Assembly (NCBI GenBank): GCA_035651955.1
Contig: DASRES010000001.1
Span: 1 to 64,000 of the forward strand
Length of the DNA: 64,000 nucleotides
Direction: 5' to 3'
Source of the DNA: Acidimicrobiia bacterium
Lineage (GTDB): Bacteria; Actinomycetota; Acidimicrobiia; IMCC26256; JAMXLJ01
Of the stretch, positions 49,928 through 61,246 are shown in pieces. The notes under the pieces were generated by a model. That model was not told the DNA's origin, did no database searches, and worked only from the letters and a program-made list of their open reading frames with translations. Position numbers and translations under genes: made by a program. How positions within the stretch are numbered: position 1 is the stretch's first letter; every line of letters begins with the position of its first letter.

Positions 49928-52903
49928 GTGACCGCCACCCGCCGTTCCGCCTCGCCGGCCGGCGCCGACGCCCCTCGCTTCCGCTACGACGCCGCGCTCG
50001 CGAACGCGATCGAGGCGAAGTGGCACGACCGCTGGGACGCCGACCACACGTTCTGGACGCCGAACCCGCCGAGCGCGACCGGCGCGCTCAGCGAGGGCTT
50101 CGAGCGCATGGCGGATCGCTCGAAGCTCTACGTCCTCGACATGTTCCCCTACCCGAGCGGGTCGGGCCTTCACGTGGGCCACCCGCTCGGCTACATCGCG
50201 ACCGACGTGTTCGCGCGCTTCGAGCGCATGAACGGCCGCAACGTGCTCCACGCCATGGGCTACGACGCGTTCGGCCTCCCGGCCGAGCAGTACGCCGTGC
50301 AGACGGGCCAGCATCCCCGCGTCACCACCGCCGCGAACGTCGCCAACATGCGCCGGCAGCTGCGCGCGCTCGGGCTCGGCCACGACCCGCGCCGGTCGAT
50401 CGCGACCACGGACCCGGAGTACTACCGGTGGACCCAGTGGATCTTCCTGCGCATCTACGGCTCCTGGTACGACACCGAGCAGAACCGCGCGCGCCCGATC
50501 GACGAGCTGGTCGCGGAGTTCGAGTCCGGCGCGCGTGACGCGTCCCGCGACACCGCGGACGGCCGTGCGTGGAAGGACCTCGACGCGCGTGAACGGCGCG
50601 CGCTGGTCGACTCCTACCGGCTCGCGTACCTCGCGGAGGCGCCCGTGAACTGGTGCCCCGCGCTCGGGACCGTCCTGGCCAACGAGGAGGTGACCGCGGA
50701 GGGCCGCAGCGAGCGCGGCAACCACCCCGTCTACCGGCGGCCGATGAAGCAGTGGATGCTGCGCATCACCGCGTACGCGGAGCGCCTGCTCGCCGATCTC
50801 GACGCGCTCGACTGGACCGACTCGATCAAGCAGATGCAGCGCAACTGGATCGGTCGGAGCGTCGGCGCGCGCGTCGCGTTCCCGGTCGTGAACCACGACG
50901 ACCTGGACATCGAGGTGTTCACGACCCGTCCCGACACGCTGTTCGGCGCGACGTACATAGTGCTCGCGCCGGAGCACCCCCTCGTCGACGAGATCGTCCC
51001 CGTCGACTGGCCCGGTGGTGTGCAGCTCGACGCCTGGCAGGTCACGCCGAACGCGTGGCGCGGGGTGTTCGGCGCCGACGAGTCGCCGGCCGACGCCGTG
51101 GCGCGCTACCGGCGGTTCGCCGCGTCCAAGAGTGACGTCGAGCGCCAGGCCGAGACGCGCGAGAAGACGGGCGTGTTCACCGGCGCGTTCGCGTTCAACC
51201 CGACGAACGACCAGCCGATCCCGATCTTCATCGCCGACTACGTGCTGATGGGCTACGGCACGGGGGCGATCATGGCCGTGCCCGCGCACGACGAGCGCGA
51301 CTTCGAGTTCGCGAAGGAGTTCGAGCTCCCGATCGTCGGCGTCGTCCGTCCTCCCGACGCGTGGCTCGACCAACGCAACGTGGGTCCGGACACGCCGGCC
51401 GAGGGGTGGCCCGAGGCGTACAGCGGTGACGGCGTCGGCATGGCGTCGACGAACAACGAGGTGTCGCTCGACGGGCTGCCGACGCCCGAGGCGAAGCGCG
51501 TGATCGGCGACTGGCTCCTCGCGAGCGGCTTCGGCGAGCCGACGGTCAACTACAAGCTGCGCGACTGGCTCTTCTCGCGCCAGCGCTACTGGGGTGAGCC
51601 GTTCCCGATCGTCTACGACGAGGACGGCCTGCCCGTCGCGCTGCCCGACGACGCGCTGCCCGTCGAGCTCCCGGAGATCTCCGATTTCGAGCCCCGGATC
51701 GTGGGCGACGACGACACCCTTCCCGAGCCGCCCCTCTCGCGCGCCGAGGACTGGAAGACCGTCGAGCTCGATCTCGGCGACGGCCCTCGCCGCTACACGC
51801 GTGAGCTGAACACCATGCCGCAGTGGGCCGGTTCGTGCTGGTACTACCTGCGCTACCTCGATCCGACGAACGACGTCGCGCTCGTCGATCCCGAGGTCGA
51901 GCAGTACTGGATGCACGGTGTGCGCGCGGACGGTACCGCCGCGATCGGCGGCGTCGATCTCTATGTCGGCGGCGTCGAGCACGCCGTGCTGCACCTGCTC
52001 TACGCGCGGTTCTGGCACAAGGTGCTGTACGACCTCGGTCACGTGACGACGCCCGAGCCCTTCCAGCGCCTCTTCAACCAGGGCTACATCCAGGCGTACG
52101 CGTACGTCGACGAGCGCGGCGTGTACGTCGAGGCGTCGGATGTCGTGGAGCGCGACGGCGCGTACTTCCTCGGTGACGCGCCCGTCGAGCGCCAGTACGG
52201 GAAGATGGGCAAGAGCCTCAAGAACGTCGTCACGCCCGACGACATGTACCGCGACTACGGCGCGGACACGTTGCGCCTCTACGAGATGTTCATGGGACCG
52301 CTCGACCAGAGCCGCCCGTGGAACACGAACGACATCGTCGGCGTGCACCGCTTCCTCCAGAAGCTGTGGCGGAACCTGATCGACGAGTCGACCGAGGCGA
52401 CGCGCGTGACTGCCGACACCGCCGACGACGAGACGCGTCGACTCCTGCACCGCACGATCGCCGCCGTGCGCGACGACATGTCGACCCTGTCGTTCAACAC
52501 TGCGATCGCGCGGTTGTTCGAGCTCAACAACCACGTCTGGCGGGTATACGGCGAGCAAGCCGCCGTCCCGGCAGAGGTCGCACACGCGTTGGTGCTCATG
52601 GTCGCGCCCCTCGCGCCGCACGTCGCGGAGGAGCTGTGGGAGCGCATGGGCCACACCGAGTCCCTCGCGTACGAGCGGTTCCCCGAGCCCGACCCCTCGC
52701 TGCTCGTCGTCGAGCAGGTCGAGATCCCCGTACAGGTCAACGGCAAGGTCCGCGCGCGCGTCCTCGTCGCGCCGGATGCCGACGAGGCGACGACGAAGGC
52801 CGCGGCGCTCGACGACGCGCACGTGGGGGAGCTCCTCGCGGGGAGGAACGTCCGCAAGGTGATCGTCGTGCCGGGACGGCTCGTCAACGTCGTCGTCGGG
52901 TAG
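49928..52903 (+). CDS. leuS: Leucine--tRNA ligase
   Basis: A 991-residue class I synthetase of bacterial type. The HIGH motif is HVGH ([17 protein letters not shown]). The CP1 editing domain has [12 protein letters not shown] and [13 protein letters not shown]. The signature [12 protein letters not shown] precedes the KMSKS-type motif, which reads KMGKS. It charges tRNA-Leu. GTG 49928 is set by the N-terminus and the -10 box. The length is at the long end for bacterial LeuS, from inserts around residues 165-205 and in the editing domain. Confidence 0.96.
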   Translation: MTATRRSASPAGADAPRFRYDAALANAIEAKWHDRWDADHTFWTPNPPSATGALSEGFERMADRSKLYVLDMFPYPSGSGLHVGHPLGYIATDVFARFERMNGRNVLHAMGYDAFGLPAEQYAVQTGQHPRVTTAANVANMRRQLRALGLGHDPRRSIATTDPEYYRWTQWIFLRIYGSWYDTEQNRARPIDELVAEFESGARDASRDTADGRAWKDLDARERRALVDSYRLAYLAEAPVNWCPALGTVLANEEVTAEGRSERGNHPVYRRPMKQWMLRITAYAERLLADLDALDWTDSIKQMQRNWIGRSVGARVAFPVVNHDDLDIEVFTTRPDTLFGATYIVLAPEHPLVDEIVPVDWPGGVQLDAWQVTPNAWRGVFGADESPADAVARYRRFAASKSDVERQAETREKTGVFTGAFAFNPTNDQPIPIFIADYVLMGYGTGAIMAVPAHDERDFEFAKEFELPIVGVVRPPDAWLDQRNVGPDTPAEGWPEAYSGDGVGMASTNNEVSLDGLPTPEAKRVIGDWLLASGFGEPTVNYKLRDWLFSRQRYWGEPFPIVYDEDGLPVALPDDALPVELPEISDFEPRIVGDDDTLPEPPLSRAEDWKTVELDLGDGPRRYTRELNTMPQWAGSCWYYLRYLDPTNDVALVDPEVEQYWMHGVRADGTAAIGGVDLYVGGVEHAVLHLLYARFWHKVLYDLGHVTTPEPFQRLFNQGYIQAYAYVDERGVYVEASDVVERDGAYFLGDAPVERQYGKMGKSLKNVVTPDDMYRDYGADTLRLYEMFMGPLDQSRPWNTNDIVGVHRFLQKLWRNLIDESTEATRVTADTADDETRRLLHRTIAAVRDDMSTLSFNTAIARLFELNNHVWRVYGEQAAVPAEVAHALVLMVAPLAPHVAEELWERMGHTESLAYERFPEPDPSLLVVEQVEIPVQVNGKVRARVLVAPDADEATTKAAALDDAHVGELLAGRNVRKVIVVPGRLVNVVVG

Positions 52904-52910
52904 CGCGGCG

Positions 52911-53255
52911 ATGATCGTGGGCCGGCTGTCGCCCGTCGAGCTCGGGCGGTTCGATCGCGTCCCGCCCGAGGACCGGTCCCGTGCGCGCGTCGTCGTGGTC
53001 CCGTGGCTCCCGCACGCGATCGACGCGATCACGCTCGGCCGCTTCGTCGTCGTGCGGCGAGGCCTCGAGCGCGACCGCGCGCTCCTCGCGCACGAGCTCG
53101 TCCACGTGCGGCAGTGGCGTGAGCTCGGTGTCGTGCACTTCCTCGCGCGCTACCTCGGCGCGTATGCACGCGGTCGTCGCGACGGTCTCGCGCACCAGGC
53201 CGCGTACGAGGCGATCCCGCTCGAGGTCGAGGCCCGCGGCGTGGCGGGACGCTGA
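52911..53255 (+). CDS. HExxH-type putative metallopeptidase domain protein
   Basis: A 114-residue protein with a zincin-like motif LAHELVHVRQWRE (HELVH around residues 61-65), as in the DUF4157 group. No signal peptide is seen. A third metal ligand is not obvious. It starts seven bases after leuS and probably shares its transcript. Whether it is an active peptidase is unknown. Confidence 0.65.
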   Translation: MIVGRLSPVELGRFDRVPPEDRSRARVVVVPWLPHAIDAITLGRFVVVRRGLERDRALLAHELVHVRQWRELGVVHFLARYLGAYARGRRDGLAHQAAYEAIPLEVEARGVAGR

Positions 53256-53361
53256 CCGGGCCTGGTACGGTCCCGATCCCTTCCGCCGGAGCTCCCGCCG
53301 GTCGGGCCCCTTCCCCCGCATCACTTCCTCCTCGCGTCGTCTCGCGCCTCCGGAGGTCGTG

Positions 53362-54120
53362 ATGCCGTCCACCCCGTTCGCTCGTCCGGATCCTCCGCGC
53401 CCGTCGCTGCCCGACGGCCCGTGGGCCGCGCTCGCGGATCGCGTGCGCGTCTGGCGCTCCGACACGCGCGTCGCGGTCGCGGTCTTGCTCGTCGCCGCGG
53501 TCGTGGCCGGCGTCGTGTGGTACCGGCTCGGCGTCGCGAGCGGCGCCTCGGCGAGTGACGCCGGCGCGCCCCGGGCGGCCACCGGCCCGGCCCGCGACCG
53601 CGCGACGCCCACGACGCGCGCACGGGCGACGACGTCCACGACGGGCCAGAGCGCGGCGAGCGAGGTCGTCGTCGACGTCGCGGGCGCGGTCGCGCGGCCC
53701 GGGGTCGTCCGCCTGCCCGCGGGTTCACGCGTCGTCGACGCGATCGCGGCCGCCGGAGACGCGGTCCCCGGTGCGGACCTCGCTCGCCTGAACCTCGCGG
53801 CGAAGCTCGTGGACGGGCAGCACATCGCCGTCGCGAAGGTCGGTGAGCCCGCGCCCGTCGTCGCGGGGAGCGACGGGTCGACCGGCGGAGGCGGCGCCGG
53901 GGGCAGCGCGGGCGAGCCGACGCCCGACGCGCCGCTCGACCTGAACACGGCCACGCAGGCTCAGCTGGAGGCGCTGCCCGGCATCGGTCCCGCGCTCGCG
54001 CAGGCGATCATCGCGGAACGGACGCGGTCGGGCGGGTTCCGCTCGGTGTCCGACCTGCGTCGCGTGCGCGGCATCGGCGACGCCCGGTTCGCGCAGCTCG
54101 AGCCGCTCGTGCGCGTGTGA
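53362..54120 (+). CDS. comEA: ComEA-family DNA-binding helix-hairpin-helix protein
   Basis: A 252-residue protein: a cytoplasmic N-terminus, one membrane helix at about residues 34-52, a Thr/Ala linker, an SLBB-like domain (VVVDVAGAVARPGVVRLPAG) and a C-terminal pair of HhH motifs (LDLNTATQAQLEALPGIG, then LRRVRGIG). It binds DNA outside the membrane for uptake through ComEC, encoded next. ATG 53362 follows CGGAGG. The TGA overlaps the comEC GTG. The gap 53256-53361 shows only a possible TACGGT -10 box. Confidence 0.9.
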   Translation: MPSTPFARPDPPRPSLPDGPWAALADRVRVWRSDTRVAVAVLLVAAVVAGVVWYRLGVASGASASDAGAPRAATGPARDRATPTTRARATTSTTGQSAASEVVVDVAGAVARPGVVRLPAGSRVVDAIAAAGDAVPGADLARLNLAAKLVDGQHIAVAKVGEPAPVVAGSDGSTGGGGAGGSAGEPTPDAPLDLNTATQAQLEALPGIGPALAQAIIAERTRSGGFRSVSDLRRVRGIGDARFAQLEPLVRV

Positions 54121-55694
54121 CCACGCTCCGCTCGGCCGCGGGTCCGGGCGCCGCGCTCGCGGGAACGGTCGTCGGGATCGTCGTGGGCGAGCGCGCGGGT
54201 CCGGCGCCCGCGACCGGCGCGCTGGTCGCGGGCTTCGTCGCGCTCGCGGCGTGCGTCGTCGTGCGACGACCACCGGTGACACTCGCCGTCGCAGTGGTCG
54301 CGTGCGCGCTGCTCGCGAGCGCGTCGACGTGCCGGGCCCTCGACGGCCTCGTGCACTCGCCGATCACGCGTCTCGTCGACGACCGTGCCACGGCCGTCGT
54401 CCACGGCACTCTCGCCGAGGACCCCGTCCCGAACCGGTTCGGTGCGTCGGTGCTGGTCCGGTTGCGGGACGTGGACGACGGCGTGTCCGCGCGCCGTGCG
54501 GGCGGCCGGATCGTGCTCGCGCGCGCGTCGCGCGACGTCGGTGCGCGGATGTCGATCCTCGAGGCCGGTGACCGAGTGGTGGTGCGCGGCCGCCTCGTCC
54601 CGCTCACCGGCTACGACGCGCGGTTCACCTGGCGTCACGCGGTCGCTCGCCTGACTGTCACCGACGTCCTCGACGCCCGCCGCCCGACCTCGCCCCTCGC
54701 GCGGCTCGCGAACACGGCCCGGCACGCCGTGCTCGGCGGGACGCGGTTCCTCCCGCTGACGCAGCGCGGCCTCGTCGCGGGGTTCCTGTTGGGCGACACC
54801 CGCAACGTCCCCGCGACCGTCGTCGACGAGTTCCGAGCATCGGGGCTCAGCCATCTCGTCGCCGTGTCGGGCGAGAACGTCGCGTTCGTGCTCGCGCTCG
54901 CCGGCCCGTTGCTCCGCCGGGTCGGGCGGTGGCCCCGGCTCGTCGTGGCGCTCGCGGTGGTCGTGACGTTCGGCGCGATGACGCGCTGGGAACCGTCCGT
55001 GCTCCGCGCGATCGCGATGACTGCCGTCTCGATGCTCGCGGTCCATCTCGGACGGCCGATCGCGACGCTGCGCGTGCTCGCGATCGCGGCGACCGTGCTG
55101 CTCCTGGCTGATCCGTTCCTGCTCCACTCGGTCGGGTTCGCGCTCTCGTGCGGCGCGTGCTGCGGCATCGCGTTGCTCGCCACCGCGCTCGCGCGCCGCC
55201 TCCCCGGTCCGTCGGTCGTGTGCGAGCCGTTCGCGGTGACTGCCGCCGCGCAGCTCGGTGTCCTGCCGATCGAGCTCGGCGTGTTCGGGTCGATGCCGCT
55301 CGTCGCGCTGCCGGCGAACGTCGCGGCCGCCGTCGCGGTCGGCCCGCTGACGACGTTCGGGCTCGCCGGCGGCGTCCTCGGCGGGCTGGCCGCGCGTCAC
55401 GCTCCCGCGTTCGCGTGGCTCGCGCAGCAACCTGCCCGTCTGCTCTCGGGCTACGTCGCGCTCGTCGCGCACGTCGGCGCGCGGGTTCCCGTCGCGCTCG
55501 ACCCGCGCGGCGCTGCGCTGCTCGCCGCCGTCGCGTTCGTGCTCACCGCGGTCGTGGTCGCCATGCGACGGCCCGGTAGTGTCCGCCCCGATGCCCGCGT
55601 TCCGTCTCGGCGAGCACACCCACGACCTGACGACTCGCACGCTCGTGATGGGCATCCTCAACCGGACGCCGGACTCGTTCTACGACCGCGGTGA
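54117..55694 (+). CDS. comEC: ComEC-like competence membrane protein lacking the metallo-beta-lactamase domain
   Basis: A 525-residue protein: two or more N-terminal helices, the OB-like DUF4131 region (about residues 75-190), then the competence transmembrane domain with GLVAGFLLGDTR and FRASGLSHLVAVSGENVAFV. It ends soon after the last helix with a basic tail read from the folP2 start region, so the C-terminal metallo-beta-lactamase domain found in many ComEC proteins is absent. It should form the DNA uptake channel. GTG 54117 overlaps comEA by four bases; the 3' end overlaps folP by about 100 bases. Confidence 0.88.
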   Translation: MTTLRSAAGPGAALAGTVVGIVVGERAGPAPATGALVAGFVALAACVVVRRPPVTLAVAVVACALLASASTCRALDGLVHSPITRLVDDRATAVVHGTLAEDPVPNRFGASVLVRLRDVDDGVSARRAGGRIVLARASRDVGARMSILEAGDRVVVRGRLVPLTGYDARFTWRHAVARLTVTDVLDARRPTSPLARLANTARHAVLGGTRFLPLTQRGLVAGFLLGDTRNVPATVVDEFRASGLSHLVAVSGENVAFVLALAGPLLRRVGRWPRLVVALAVVVTFGAMTRWEPSVLRAIAMTAVSMLAVHLGRPIATLRVLAIAATVLLLADPFLLHSVGFALSCGACCGIALLATALARRLPGPSVVCEPFAVTAAAQLGVLPIELGVFGSMPLVALPANVAAAVAVGPLTTFGLAGGVLGGLAARHAPAFAWLAQQPARLLSGYVALVAHVGARVPVALDPRGAALLAAVAFVLTAVVVAMRRPGSVRPDARVPSRRAHPRPDDSHARDGHPQPDAGLVLRPR

Positions 55695-56448
55695 GACGTT
55701 CGCGCTGGACCGGCTGCTCGAGCGGGCCGAGCAGCTCGTCCGTGACGGCGCGGACGTGCTCGACGTCGGGGGCGTGAAGGCCGGCCCGGGCCCCGAGGTC
55801 GGCGAGTCCGAGGAGCTCGACCGCGTGATCCCGGCGATCGAGGCGTTGCACACGCGCGTCGCGGTCCCGATCTCGGTGGACACCTGGCGCGCGAGCGTGC
55901 TCGCGGCGGCGTGCGAGGCGGGTGCGGTCGTCGGGAACGACATCAGCGGCTTCGCCGATCCCGACTATCTCGCGGTCGCGGCGAAGGCCGACGCGTCCGT
56001 CATCGCGACGCACATCCGTCTCCGTCCCCGGGTGCCCGATCCCGAGCCCGTCTACGACGACCTCGTCGCCGACGTCAACGAGTTCCTCCTGGCCCGTGCA
56101 CGAGCGGCGGAGCAGGCGGGTCTCGCGCGCGAGCAGATCGCGATCGACGCCGGCCTCGACCTCGGCAAGACACCGGCGATGAGCGCGGTGCTGCTGCGCG
56201 AGAGCGAGACGTTCGCTGCATCCGGCTACACGCTGCTGTTGTCGGCGTCGAACAAGCGCTTCCTCGGCGAGCTGATGGACCTCGCCGTCGACGAGCGCCG
56301 CGATGCATCGTTGGCGTGTGTGGCGTACGGCGTCGCGCGCGGGTGCCGCATCGTGCGCGTGCACGACGTCGCGGGCTCGGTCCAGGTGTGCCGTGTGGTC
56401 GAGGCGCTCCTCGACGTCGATCGCGGGCGGCCGGGAGCAGGAGCGTGA
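55591..56448 (+). CDS. folP: FolP2-type dihydropteroate synthase homolog
   Basis: A 285-residue TIM barrel of the DHPS family. It reads GILNRTPDSFYDRG, then DVGGVKAGPG in place of the canonical DIGGESTRPG, and SNKRFLG in place of the usual GSSRK, with a RVHDV end. These are marks of the mycobacterial FolP2 paralog, reported to lack normal DHPS activity. The true substrate is unknown. ATG 55591, eight bases after a TAGTGT box, lies inside comEC; GTG 55579 is an alternative. Its TGA overlaps the holA GTG. Confidence 0.85.
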   Translation: MPAFRLGEHTHDLTTRTLVMGILNRTPDSFYDRGETFALDRLLERAEQLVRDGADVLDVGGVKAGPGPEVGESEELDRVIPAIEALHTRVAVPISVDTWRASVLAAACEAGAVVGNDISGFADPDYLAVAAKADASVIATHIRLRPRVPDPEPVYDDLVADVNEFLLARARAAEQAGLAREQIAIDAGLDLGKTPAMSAVLLRESETFAASGYTLLLSASNKRFLGELMDLAVDERRDASLACVAYGVARGCRIVRVHDVAGSVQVCRVVEALLDVDRGRPGAGA

Positions 56449-57518
56449 CCGTTCACGTCGTCCGCGGGGGCGATCCGGTCCTGCGTGCGCAGGTCCTCGA
56501 GCGCCTCGTCGACGAGCTGCTCGGCGACGACGACCGCACGCTCGCGCTCGAGGACGCGACGGTTCCCACGCGCGGTGACGGCGACGCGACGGCCGAGGGT
56601 CGGGCCGCGGTCGTCGCGGCCGTCGTGAACGCCGCGTCGAGCCCGCCGTTCATGACGCAGCGGCGCGTCGTCGTGGTGCGCAACGCCGACGAGCTGACCG
56701 CGGACGACGCGAAGCCACTCGTCGCGTATCTCGCGGACCCGCTCGACACGACCGCGCTCGTCCTCGTCAACACCGGCGGGCGCATCAGCACGCCACTCGC
56801 GAAGGCGTTGAGCGCCGCGGGCGCGCAGGAGATCGGTCCACGCTCCGAGAAGACGGACGACGTGCTCGAGGACGTTCTCGCGCGAGCAGACGTGCACCTG
56901 CACCCGAAGGCGAGGCGCGCCGTCGTCGAGCGGCTGGGTGACGATGCCGGTCGCGTCGGCGCGTTCGTCGACGTGCTGTCGTCGACCTACGGTGCCGGCG
57001 CCGCGCTCGACGCCGACGACATCGAGCCGTACCTCGGGGAGGCGGGCGCGGTGCCCGTCTACCAGCTCGCGAACGCGATCGACGCGGGAGACGTCGCGGC
57101 CGCGCTCGAGACGCTCCACCGCATGCTCACCGTGACGAGCCCCCGCCAGCCGAAGCCGATGCACCCGCTCCAGGTGACCGGGCTCCTGCACAGCCACTAC
57201 CGGCGGTTGGCCCGTCTCGACGACCCCGACGTGACGGACGAGCGCGCCGCCGTCGCCGCGTTGGGCGGGAAGGTGAAGCCCTATCCCGCGCGCAAGGCGC
57301 TGGAGGCGTCGCGCCGCCTCGGGAGCGACGGGCTGCGCGAGGCGTTCGCACGGCTGCACCAGGCCGACATCGATCTCAAGGGTGCGCGCGCGATCCCCGA
57401 GGACGTCGTGCTCGAGGTGCTCGTGTCGCGGCTCGCCGCGCTCTCGGCGCGCTCGGGCGCACGTCGCGGGGGACCGGGACGGAAGAGCGCGGCCGCAGCG
57501 CGGTCGCGCTCGCGGTAG
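56445..57518 (+). CDS. holA: DNA polymerase III subunit delta
   Basis: A 357-residue protein starting VHVVRGGDPVLRAQVLERLV, with RRVVVVRNADELT in the AAA+-like domain and the helical collar region VYQLANAIDAGDVAAALETLHRML. The delta subunit opens the sliding clamp in the clamp loader. No functional Walker A is expected or seen. GTG 56445 overlaps folP2 by four bases. Its stop abuts the rpsT stop of the other strand with no gap. Confidence 0.92.
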   Translation: MTVHVVRGGDPVLRAQVLERLVDELLGDDDRTLALEDATVPTRGDGDATAEGRAAVVAAVVNAASSPPFMTQRRVVVVRNADELTADDAKPLVAYLADPLDTTALVLVNTGGRISTPLAKALSAAGAQEIGPRSEKTDDVLEDVLARADVHLHPKARRAVVERLGDDAGRVGAFVDVLSSTYGAGAALDADDIEPYLGEAGAVPVYQLANAIDAGDVAAALETLHRMLTVTSPRQPKPMHPLQVTGLLHSHYRRLARLDDPDVTDERAAVAALGGKVKPYPARKALEASRRLGSDGLREAFARLHQADIDLKGARAIPEDVVLEVLVSRLAALSARSGARRGGPGRKSAAAARSRSR

Positions 57519-57788
57519 CTAGTCGCCGGCGAGCGCGCGGGCCGCCTGACGCATCAGGCGCGAGGTGCGGCGGGCAGCCTGCCGCTTGTGGATGATGCCC
57601 TTCTCACCCGCCATCGCGAGCCGCTTCTGGGCCATCCGCAACCGCTCCGCGGCGTCCTCGCCGCCGCTCTCGGCCGCCTCGCGGGCGCGCTTCACGCGGG
57701 TCTTGAGCTCCGAGCGGACAGCGAGGTTGCGGCGGCGCCGCTTCTCGTTCGTGAGGATCCGCTTCTTCTGGCTCTTGATGTTCGCCAT
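57519..57788 (-). CDS. rpsT: 30S ribosomal protein S20
   Basis: An 89-residue basic protein beginning MANIKSQKKRILTNEKRRR, with GIIHKRQAARRTSRLMRQA near the end. It binds 16S rRNA. Its stop directly adjoins the holA stop. A possible minus-strand TACCCT box lies at 57828-57833. Confidence 0.97.
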   Translation of the reverse strand: MANIKSQKKRILTNEKRRRRNLAVRSELKTRVKRAREAAESGGEDAAERLRMAQKRLAMAGEKGIIHKRQAARRTSRLMRQAARALAGD

Positions 57789-57911
57789 GCGCGTGAGGGC
57801 TCCGGGACTCGTCGTGGAACCCGGACAGGGTAGCAGCGTGGTCGTGTCTCGCCGCTCTCGGCTTCGCCATCCCGGCCGGCGGCGGGTGCTCGGCGAGAAT
57901 GGGTACCGCCC

Positions 57912-59695
<1,784 letters not shown>

Positions 59696-59696
<1 letters not shown>

Positions 59697-60052
59697 TGGC
59701 GAACTGGTCGCGGACGGTCACCTTCACGGTCCACGACCGCGTCGGCGACGCGCGCGAGCGCGCGGTCGCCGGGCTCTCGCTGCTCGCGCGTGTGCGGGAG
59801 GTCGGCACCGATCGGATCGTGGCCAAGCGCGGGTCGCAGCTCGTGACGCGCCTGCTCGGCGCGTCCTTCACGCGACCGGCGTGGCTGCCGACGAAGGCGA
59901 CCGTCGTGCTCCGACCCGAGGACGACTCGCGCGTGGACGTGACGATCACGGTCGAGGACACGTTCGGGTTCGGCACGATCGCGTCGATGCGCGAGCGCTA
60001 CGAGCACTCCTTCGACGAGATCGTCGCCGCCGTGCGGAACGCGCTGCGCTGA
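59696..60052 (+). CDS. Hypothetical protein
   Basis: A 118-residue protein not recognised. It is a single mixed alpha/beta domain with no signal peptide or membrane helix and no obvious catalytic motif. The ATG overlaps the lepA stop (TGATG), so it is co-translated with lepA. It ends 14 bases from the convergent acyl-CoA dehydrogenase gene. Confidence 0.6.
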
Positions 60053-60066
60053 CCCGGCGGGCGCCG

Positions 60067-61203
60067 TCAGTCGCGCGGGAGCCCGAGGCCCTTCTCGGCG
60101 ATGATGTTGCGCTGCACCTCAGCGGTCCCGCCGCCGATCGTCAGCGCCCGCGAGAACAGGTAGCCGTTCGCCCATGTCGCCGTCTCCGTCCCGAACGGGC
60201 CTCGGTCCGCGAGCAGGCCGTGCGCGCCGGCGAGCTCGACGGCGAGCGCCATGACGCGCTGACCGTGCTCGTCCGCGATCGCCTTGCGCACCGACGCCTC
60301 CGGTCCGGGCTCGAGGCCGCGCAGCCGCGCGGCAAGCGTGCGCATGCGGATGAGCCGGAGCACCTCGGCCTCCGCGTAGACCGCGGCGACGCGCTGGCGC
60401 ACGACCGGGTCGCGCACGCCACCGTGCTCGCGCACGATCGCGACGAGGTCGTGCGCGGTGGGTCCCATGCCCCACAGCGCGCCCTCGCCGGAGAGCGACA
60501 CGCGCTCGTTCCCGAGCGTGACGCGTGCGAGCCGCCAGCCGTCGTGCTCCTCGCCGACGAGATGGTCGGCCGGGATGCGGACGTCGTCGAGGAACACCTC
60601 GTTGAACCCGGACGATCCGTCCATCTGCCGGATCGGTCGCACCTCGATCCCGGGCGCGCGCATGTCGAGGACGAAGTACGAGATGCCCTGGTGCGCCTCG
60701 GCGTCCGGATTCGTGCGCGCGAGCAGGATCCCCCAGCGCGCGTGCTGTGCGGCCGTCGTCCAGATCTTCTGCCCCTGCACGACCCACTCGTCGCCGTCCC
60801 GGTTCGCGCGTGTCGTCAGCGACGCCAGGTCGCTCCCCGCGCCGGGCTCGCTGAAGAGCTGGCACCAGAACTCGGATCCGTCGAGGATGCCCGGGAGCCA
60901 GTGCGCGTGCTGGGCGGGCGTGCCGGCGACGAGCAGCGCGGGTCCCGCCCATCCGATGCCGATCGGGTTCAAGGGTCGGGGCGCGTGCGCGCGCCGCAGC
61001 TCGTCGTCGATCGCGAGCTGCTGCAGCGGACCGGCGTCGAGCCCCCACGGTCGGGGCCAGTGCGGTGCGACGAAGCCCGCCCGCGCGAGCGCGCGGACGA
61101 AGTCGGCGGGGTAGCGGCCGTCCGGTGCGTGCTCGGCCAGGAACGCGCGGACGTCCGCGCGGTACCGGTCCGCCTCGGGAGGCAGCGGGAGCGTGGGCTG
61201 CAT
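60067..61203 (-). CDS. Acyl-CoA dehydrogenase family protein
   Basis: A 378-residue flavoenzyme. It has FCQLFSEPGAGSDLASL (FAD and substrate binding), KIWTTAAQHARWGILLARTN, and the C-terminal GGGTAEVQRNIIAEKGLGLPR, typical of FadE-like acyl-CoA dehydrogenases. It oxidises an acyl-CoA to the enoyl-CoA; chain length cannot be told, and the general base is not certain. It stands alone without other beta-oxidation genes, divergent from hemW with 43 bases between. Confidence 0.9.
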   Translation of the reverse strand: MQPTLPLPPEADRYRADVRAFLAEHAPDGRYPADFVRALARAGFVAPHWPRPWGLDAGPLQQLAIDDELRRAHAPRPLNPIGIGWAGPALLVAGTPAQHAHWLPGILDGSEFWCQLFSEPGAGSDLASLTTRANRDGDEWVVQGQKIWTTAAQHARWGILLARTNPDAEAHQGISYFVLDMRAPGIEVRPIRQMDGSSGFNEVFLDDVRIPADHLVGEEHDGWRLARVTLGNERVSLSGEGALWGMGPTAHDLVAIVREHGGVRDPVVRQRVAAVYAEAEVLRLIRMRTLAARLRGLEPGPEASVRKAIADEHGQRVMALAVELAGAHGLLADRGPFGTETATWANGYLFSRALTIGGGTAEVQRNIIAEKGLGLPRD

Positions 61204-61246
61204 CGAGCGCGAGGCTATGTGCCCGCACCGGCGCGATCATCGGGTG

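Noticed and set aside
49814-53032. Minus-strand frame of over 1,000 codons opposite leuS
   Set aside because: Mirror image of leuS codons; leuS motifs are complete on the plus strand.
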